NCBI GenBank assembly: GCA_903863295.1
Contig: CAIPBM010000047.1
Location: forward strand, 1 to 59,538
Reading direction: 5' to 3'
DNA from: an uncultured Verrucomicrobiota bacterium
GTDB taxonomy: Bacteria; Verrucomicrobiota; Verrucomicrobiia; Methylacidiphilales; UBA1321
Length of the DNA: 59,538 bases
Shown here: in pieces, positions 56,714 to 59,538 of the stretch
How the letters are laid out: every line of letters begins with the position of its first letter
Position numbering within the stretch: position 1 is the first letter of the stretch
Notes under the pieces: generated by a model
What the model was told of the DNA's origin: nothing
Seen by the model: the letters and a program-made list of their open reading frames with translations, nothing else
Databases searched by the model: none
Position numbers and translations under genes: made by a program

Positions 56714-56883
56714 TAGCCGCCGCTGTCCCTAGCGGCGGTGGTCGCCTCGCACCCAAGTTACACTTGGGTGCGCTTCTTGCTTCCCGCGAAATTGTATTTC
56801 GCGCTAATGGGCACGGCCTTGCGGGCTCAGATCGGCAATGAAATTGCCTCCACAAATGCGTTCCCAAGTGCAATTTGGGAACG
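56714..56883. repeat. Composite palindromic repeats (families R1-like and R3)
   Basis: GCCGCCGCT/AGCGGCGG at about 56716-56738; CGCACCCAAGT/ACTTGGGTGCG at 56748-56772; CGCGAAAT/ATTTCGCG at 56784-56803; CGTTCCCAAGT../TTGGGAACG at 56859-56883. There is no T-run. The gap lies between the convergent hrpB and miaB genes and holds no gene. Confidence 0.8.
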
Positions 56884-56893
56884 AGGGATACAA

Positions 56894-58249
56894 TTAAACC
56901 AACACCGGCTCCGCATAGTAAGTGAACCCGGTCGATTCAGTTAGGCGGACGGGTAGGATTTCGCCGCGCCAGCGTTCATTGGCTTCGATAAGGACGAGGC
57001 GGTTGGTGCGGGTGCGGCCCTGGAACCGCTTCGGGTTCGTGCGGCTTTCGCCTTCGACGAGAATTTCATCTTCACGACCGAGCAGGCCCTTGACGCGTTT
57101 CTCGGCGATTTCATCGAGAATAGTGAGCAGCACTTGATTCCGCTCCATCTTCACTTCCTCGCTCAACTGGCCTTCCATGGTCGCGGCGGGCGTATCACGG
57201 CGAGGGGAGTAGCGGAAGACAAAGGCATTATCAAAGGCGACTTCACGCACCAGGTCGCAGGTCTGGCGAAAATCGTCTTCTGTCTCGCCGGGAAACCCGA
57301 CAATGATGTCCGTGGTAAAGGCGATCTCCGGTCGCGCCGCGCGGAGCTTTTCGATCAGGCGCAGATAACCGGCCCCGGTATACGCGCGATGCATGGCCTT
57401 GAGGATGCGGTCGCTGCCCGATTGCAAGGGCATGTGGACATGCTCGCAAAGATTGGGTAATTCGCGGAAGCAAGTGACGATGTCGTCCTTGAAACCAATC
57501 GGATGCGGCGAGGTGAAGCGGACCCGCTGCAGTCCGGGAACCGCGCTCACCGCCCGCAGCAATTGCGCGAAGGGTGAGCGGCCATCAACGGCGGGAAACT
57601 CGTGCCGCCCGTAGAGATTCACGATCTGGCCGAGGAGCGTCACTTCCTTCACGCCTTGCTGGACGAGCGATTCCACCTCAGCCACGATCTCCGCAATGGG
57701 TCGTGACCGCTCCGCTCCCCGTGTGCTCGGGACAATGCAGAAGGTACAGTGCATGTTACAGCCCTGCATGATCGAGACGAAGGCGGTGACCTGGTTGGGC
57801 GCGAGTAGATGATCCCGGATCGTATTCTGGGAGCCGGTTTCCTCGGCGATATCGACGATGCGTCCGGTCTTTACGCCGGGGATTTCGTTGCGTTGCCGGA
57901 AGAGATCGTCCAGGTAACGGCCCGTCTCGTGAAATTTCTGTGTGCCGATGACCAGGTCGACATCGGGCAGTTCGTCCGCGATGGAAGCTCCCCGGCTTTG
58001 GGCCATGCAGCCGAGGAAGCCAATGATCTTGTGTTGGTGCTTATTTTTCCGGCCCCCCAGGGTCTCCATTTTGCCGATGGCTTTTTGCTCGGCCATGTCG
58101 CGGACAGAGCAGGTATTGAGGAGAACGACATCGGCCCCTTCCTCGCGATCCACGAGGTCATATCCCCGGCTGGCCAGGTCGCGCGCGACCTGTTCGGAAT
58201 CGCGGACATTCATCTGGCAACCATAGGTTTTAATGAAGACGGAGGGCAT
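56894..58249 (-). CDS. miaB: tRNA-2-methylthio-N6-dimethylallyladenosine synthase
   Basis: A 451-residue radical SAM methylthiotransferase that modifies A37 of UNN-reading tRNAs. The N-terminal domain has the three auxiliary-cluster cysteines C11 (TYGCQMN), C47 (NTCSV) and C81 (LGCMAQ). The radical SAM cluster is C164, C168, C171 (QGCNMHCTFCIVPSTRGAER). The rest of the barrel includes VTLLGQIVNLYG and DIIVGFPGETEDDF, and a C-terminal TRAM-type domain (VKGLLGREDEILVEGESRTN). All features are standard. The start ATG at 58249 fits MPSVFIKTYG. Confidence 0.97.
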   Translation of the reverse strand: MPSVFIKTYGCQMNVRDSEQVARDLASRGYDLVDREEGADVVLLNTCSVRDMAEQKAIGKMETLGGRKNKHQHKIIGFLGCMAQSRGASIADELPDVDLVIGTQKFHETGRYLDDLFRQRNEIPGVKTGRIVDIAEETGSQNTIRDHLLAPNQVTAFVSIMQGCNMHCTFCIVPSTRGAERSRPIAEIVAEVESLVQQGVKEVTLLGQIVNLYGRHEFPAVDGRSPFAQLLRAVSAVPGLQRVRFTSPHPIGFKDDIVTCFRELPNLCEHVHMPLQSGSDRILKAMHRAYTGAGYLRLIEKLRAARPEIAFTTDIIVGFPGETEDDFRQTCDLVREVAFDNAFVFRYSPRRDTPAATMEGQLSEEVKMERNQVLLTILDEIAEKRVKGLLGREDEILVEGESRTNPKRFQGRTRTNRLVLIEANERWRGEILPVRLTESTGFTYYAEPVLV

Positions 58250-58584
58250 GGGAGTGTGAGACTAGTCTAGTCCTGACCGGATTTCGAGCTTTTGCACATC
58301 AGATGGAAGGTCGATGAGAGGTAAATGATTCCACGAACTGGGTACTCTTTGCCCGTAGATGACCTTGAAATGGTGGTAATATTATAAGATTTTGGCTATT
58401 AGGCGCAGTTTACCCTTGGCAAAAAGGAATTATAGGTGAACTTTTGATCCGTGGCATGTTTATTGCATGAATTTGTTTACGATCTTTAATTTAGCTTCAA
58501 TTTCGGCCATTCTCCAGAGTGCAGCCCATCGGGTTAGCATGTCGGGCAATGTTTAAACTGTATGACTTTCAGACAGAATCCAGA
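58250..58584. other. Intergenic region, no gene recognised
   Basis: A 335-nt A/T-rich stretch upstream of miaB and of the pilin leader, transcribed outward in both directions. It likely holds two divergent promoters. I see no open frame or repeat of note. Confidence 0.5.
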
Positions 58585-58710
58585 AACTGCATGGTGGTTC
58601 CCACGTTTCCGTGGTTGCGATCACATGTATGCCAGACCCGATTTTTCGGGTCATGGCGGGAAAGCCGGCCAGCGGCCGGTTAAGCCATGCGCTTCGGATT
58701 CTTTTAGGAA
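58585..58710 (+). promoter_or_regulatory. Possible structured mRNA leader of the Flp pilin gene
   Basis: Three or four stems can be drawn in the 125 nt before the ribosome site: CCCACG..CGTGG near 58597-58613, GACCCGA/TCGGGTC near 58634-58653 flanked by CCA/TGG, and CCGGCC/GGCCGG near 58666-58680. They are followed by GGTTAAGCCATGCGCTTCGG and a perfect ribosome site. It does not match the c-di-GMP-I, glycine, preQ1 or THF riboswitches as I know them. It is a candidate regulatory leader only. Confidence 0.35.
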
Positions 58711-58720
58711 AGGAGGTGAC
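58711..58720 (+). promoter_or_regulatory. Strong ribosome binding site of the pilin gene
   Basis: AGGAGGTGAC, fully complementary to the 16S rRNA tail, lies 4 nt before the ATG at 58725. It is by far the strongest such site in the window, and it fixes the start codon. Confidence 0.9.
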
Positions 58721-58724
58721 TGGA

Positions 58725-58946
58725 ATGAATAACGTGACAAAGTCGGTCATTACTTACGATACGCAACGAGCACGACGACTTAGACGCCCCGTTCATTGCC
58801 GTGGCCAAACCTTGGTGGAATATGCGTTGATTCTCGCGTTTGTTTCCATCGTAGCGGTTGGGGTCTTGATCAATCTGCAGACATCCGTGACCAAAATCTA
58901 TACGAGCATCAATAATAACTTGATCGTGAGCGCAGCCACGCATTGA
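58725..58946 (+). CDS. Flp-family type IVb pilin
   Basis: A 73-residue pilin. A basic leader of about 27 residues ends in RGQTLVEYALILAFVSIVAV: cleavage is expected after the G, and the E-Y pair in the helix is the Flp signature. The helix is followed by a short tail (KIYTSINNNLIVSAATH). It starts at 58725, after a strong ribosome site; a longer frame is a shadow. Tad-type secretion genes are not in the window. A Tad apparatus elsewhere would assemble it into adhesive pili. Confidence 0.9.
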   Translation: MNNVTKSVITYDTQRARRLRRPVHCRGQTLVEYALILAFVSIVAVGVLINLQTSVTKIYTSINNNLIVSAATH

Positions 58947-58990
58947 TCCAAGCAGCAGTTTGACACGAAGTGAAGTAGAGCTGTGCCCTT

Positions 58991-59022
58991 ATCGCGTCCC
59001 CCGCTGGGAGGGGGGACGCGAT
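58991..59022 (+). terminator. Strong hairpin after the pilin gene
   Basis: A 12-13-bp GC-rich stem ATCGCGTCCCCC/GGGGGGACGCGAT with a 7-nt loop, about 45 nt after the stop. The following bases (GGAAGTTTCTCTGTT) are only weakly T-rich, so it may attenuate rather than fully terminate. Confidence 0.6.
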
Positions 59023-59082
59023 GGAAGTTTCTCTGTTAATTCGCGGTGACACTGGCCTGTCCTCCGTCCTAACGTGTTCCCG

Positions 59083-59538
59083 ATGTTTACCCCCGTCCCC
59101 AAGTCCATTTGGTGGTTGCCGACGGTCGGTTTCTTTCTCTTCGTGGCGATGGAGCTCTGGATGTTTTATAAGCCTGAACTCCATTTTGAGGATCCCGGCG
59201 TCGGTCGGCATTTGCGAACTGCGGAATTCATTCTGGAGACCGGCCAGATTCCGCGTACCGATCCCTTGAGCTACACCCATGGGGGCGAACCCTGGTTTGA
59301 TTTCGAGTGGGCTTTTGAAGCAACGGTGGGTGAGCTTTATCGCGCGGGAGGATTGGCGCTGGTTTGTGCTTTTTGTTACGCGCTTTTCGCCACGACCGTC
59401 CTCGGGCTCTATCGCACCCTGCTGCAGTCGGGGCTATCGCTGGTCGTCGTCCTTTTGGCGACAGGGCTTGCTTTCCTGATTCTGCAAATCCATTTCTCGG
59501 TTCGGCCCGTCCTTTTTACCTACCTTTTCATGGCATTG
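59083..59538 (+). CDS. Polytopic membrane protein, N-terminal part (runs off window)
   Basis: The first 152 residues of a large membrane protein starting MFTPVPKSIWWLPTVGFFLF. After helix 1 comes a periplasmic loop LHFEDPGVGRHLRTAEFILE, then TGQIPRTDPLSYTHGGEPWF and DFEWAFEATVGELYRAGG. This 'D-x-x-x-x-H-L-R-T-x-E-x-I-L...D-P-x-S-Y-T-x-x-G-x-P-W' pattern is shared by GT-C-like and other polytopic membrane proteins with several helices. Further helices begin at about 105. The gene is cut by the window end. Confidence 0.65.
   Translation, partial: MFTPVPKSIWWLPTVGFFLFVAMELWMFYKPELHFEDPGVGRHLRTAEFILETGQIPRTDPLSYTHGGEPWFDFEWAFEATVGELYRAGGLALVCAFCYALFATTVLGLYRTLLQSGLSLVVVLLATGLAFLILQIHFSVRPVLFTYLFMAL

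Noticed and set aside
58585..58710. A c-di-GMP-I (GEMM) riboswitch before the pilin
   Set aside because: The core conserved strings of that riboswitch are absent; only generic stems are visible, so I list it as an unassigned leader.

Overview
The window looks chromosomal and verrucomicrobial. The best lineage marker is a four-gene set of prepilin-like genes (22819-29241) matching the 'Verru_Chthon cassette' families A to D, named for Verrucomicrobium and Chthoniobacter. Two secreted proteins with PEP-CTERM sorting tails, a MoxR/DUF58/BatA operon and many dispersed palindromic intergenic repeats agree with this. I saw no tRNA, rRNA, CRISPR array or complete insertion sequence.

Layout. (1) 1-4567, minus strand: part of the complex I operon, nuoI-[small membrane gene]-nuoJ-nuoK-nuoL-nuoM, with nuoM running off the left edge. 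(2) 4934-7842: a putative GT-D-type sugar-transfer protein, a family 4 glycosyltransferase and a glycine-rich RRM protein with a clear terminator. (3) 8043-11823, minus strand: a small biosynthetic-looking cluster (methyltransferase, SRPBCC protein and ketosynthase, translationally coupled, plus a flavin oxidoreductase). (4) 11938-14071: SIMPL protein, Rrf2 regulator and DUF4239 membrane protein. (5) about 14080-41445: a glycan-use region with an MFS sugar transporter, a sugar isomerase/epimerase-like protein, GH5-like, GH2, GH16, GH63/GH37-like and GH38 enzymes, an SGNH esterase, an SDR, and GntR and AraC regulators. The pseudopilin cassette lies inside it. (6) 41458-53316, minus strand: a MoxR ATPase/DUF58/two vWA membrane proteins/DUF4175-like/coiled-coil operon, preceded by a secreted protein of a domain family also found at 34980-36176 and by a small ExbD-like secreted protein. 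(7) 53408-59538: an integrase-like fragment, hrpB, miaB, a Flp pilin and the start of a polytopic membrane protein.

How the parts may work together. The cassette order D-B-C-A matches, by N-terminal features, the type II secretion minor pseudopilins GspH-GspI-GspJ-GspK, so it could encode a specialised pseudopilus tip. It is translationally coupled to a GntR/LacI-type sugar-responsive regulator, directly follows a beta-galactosidase operon, and is followed by an AraC regulator and PEP-CTERM and glycan-active secreted proteins. I read this as a candidate verrucomicrobial analogue of a polysaccharide utilisation locus, with a dedicated pseudopilus tip in place of SusC/D; this is inference. The region from about 14.08 to 54.1 kb lies between conserved housekeeping blocks, is edged by inverted copies of one 16-bp repeat segment, and ends next to an integrase-like fragment, so it may be an accessory island.
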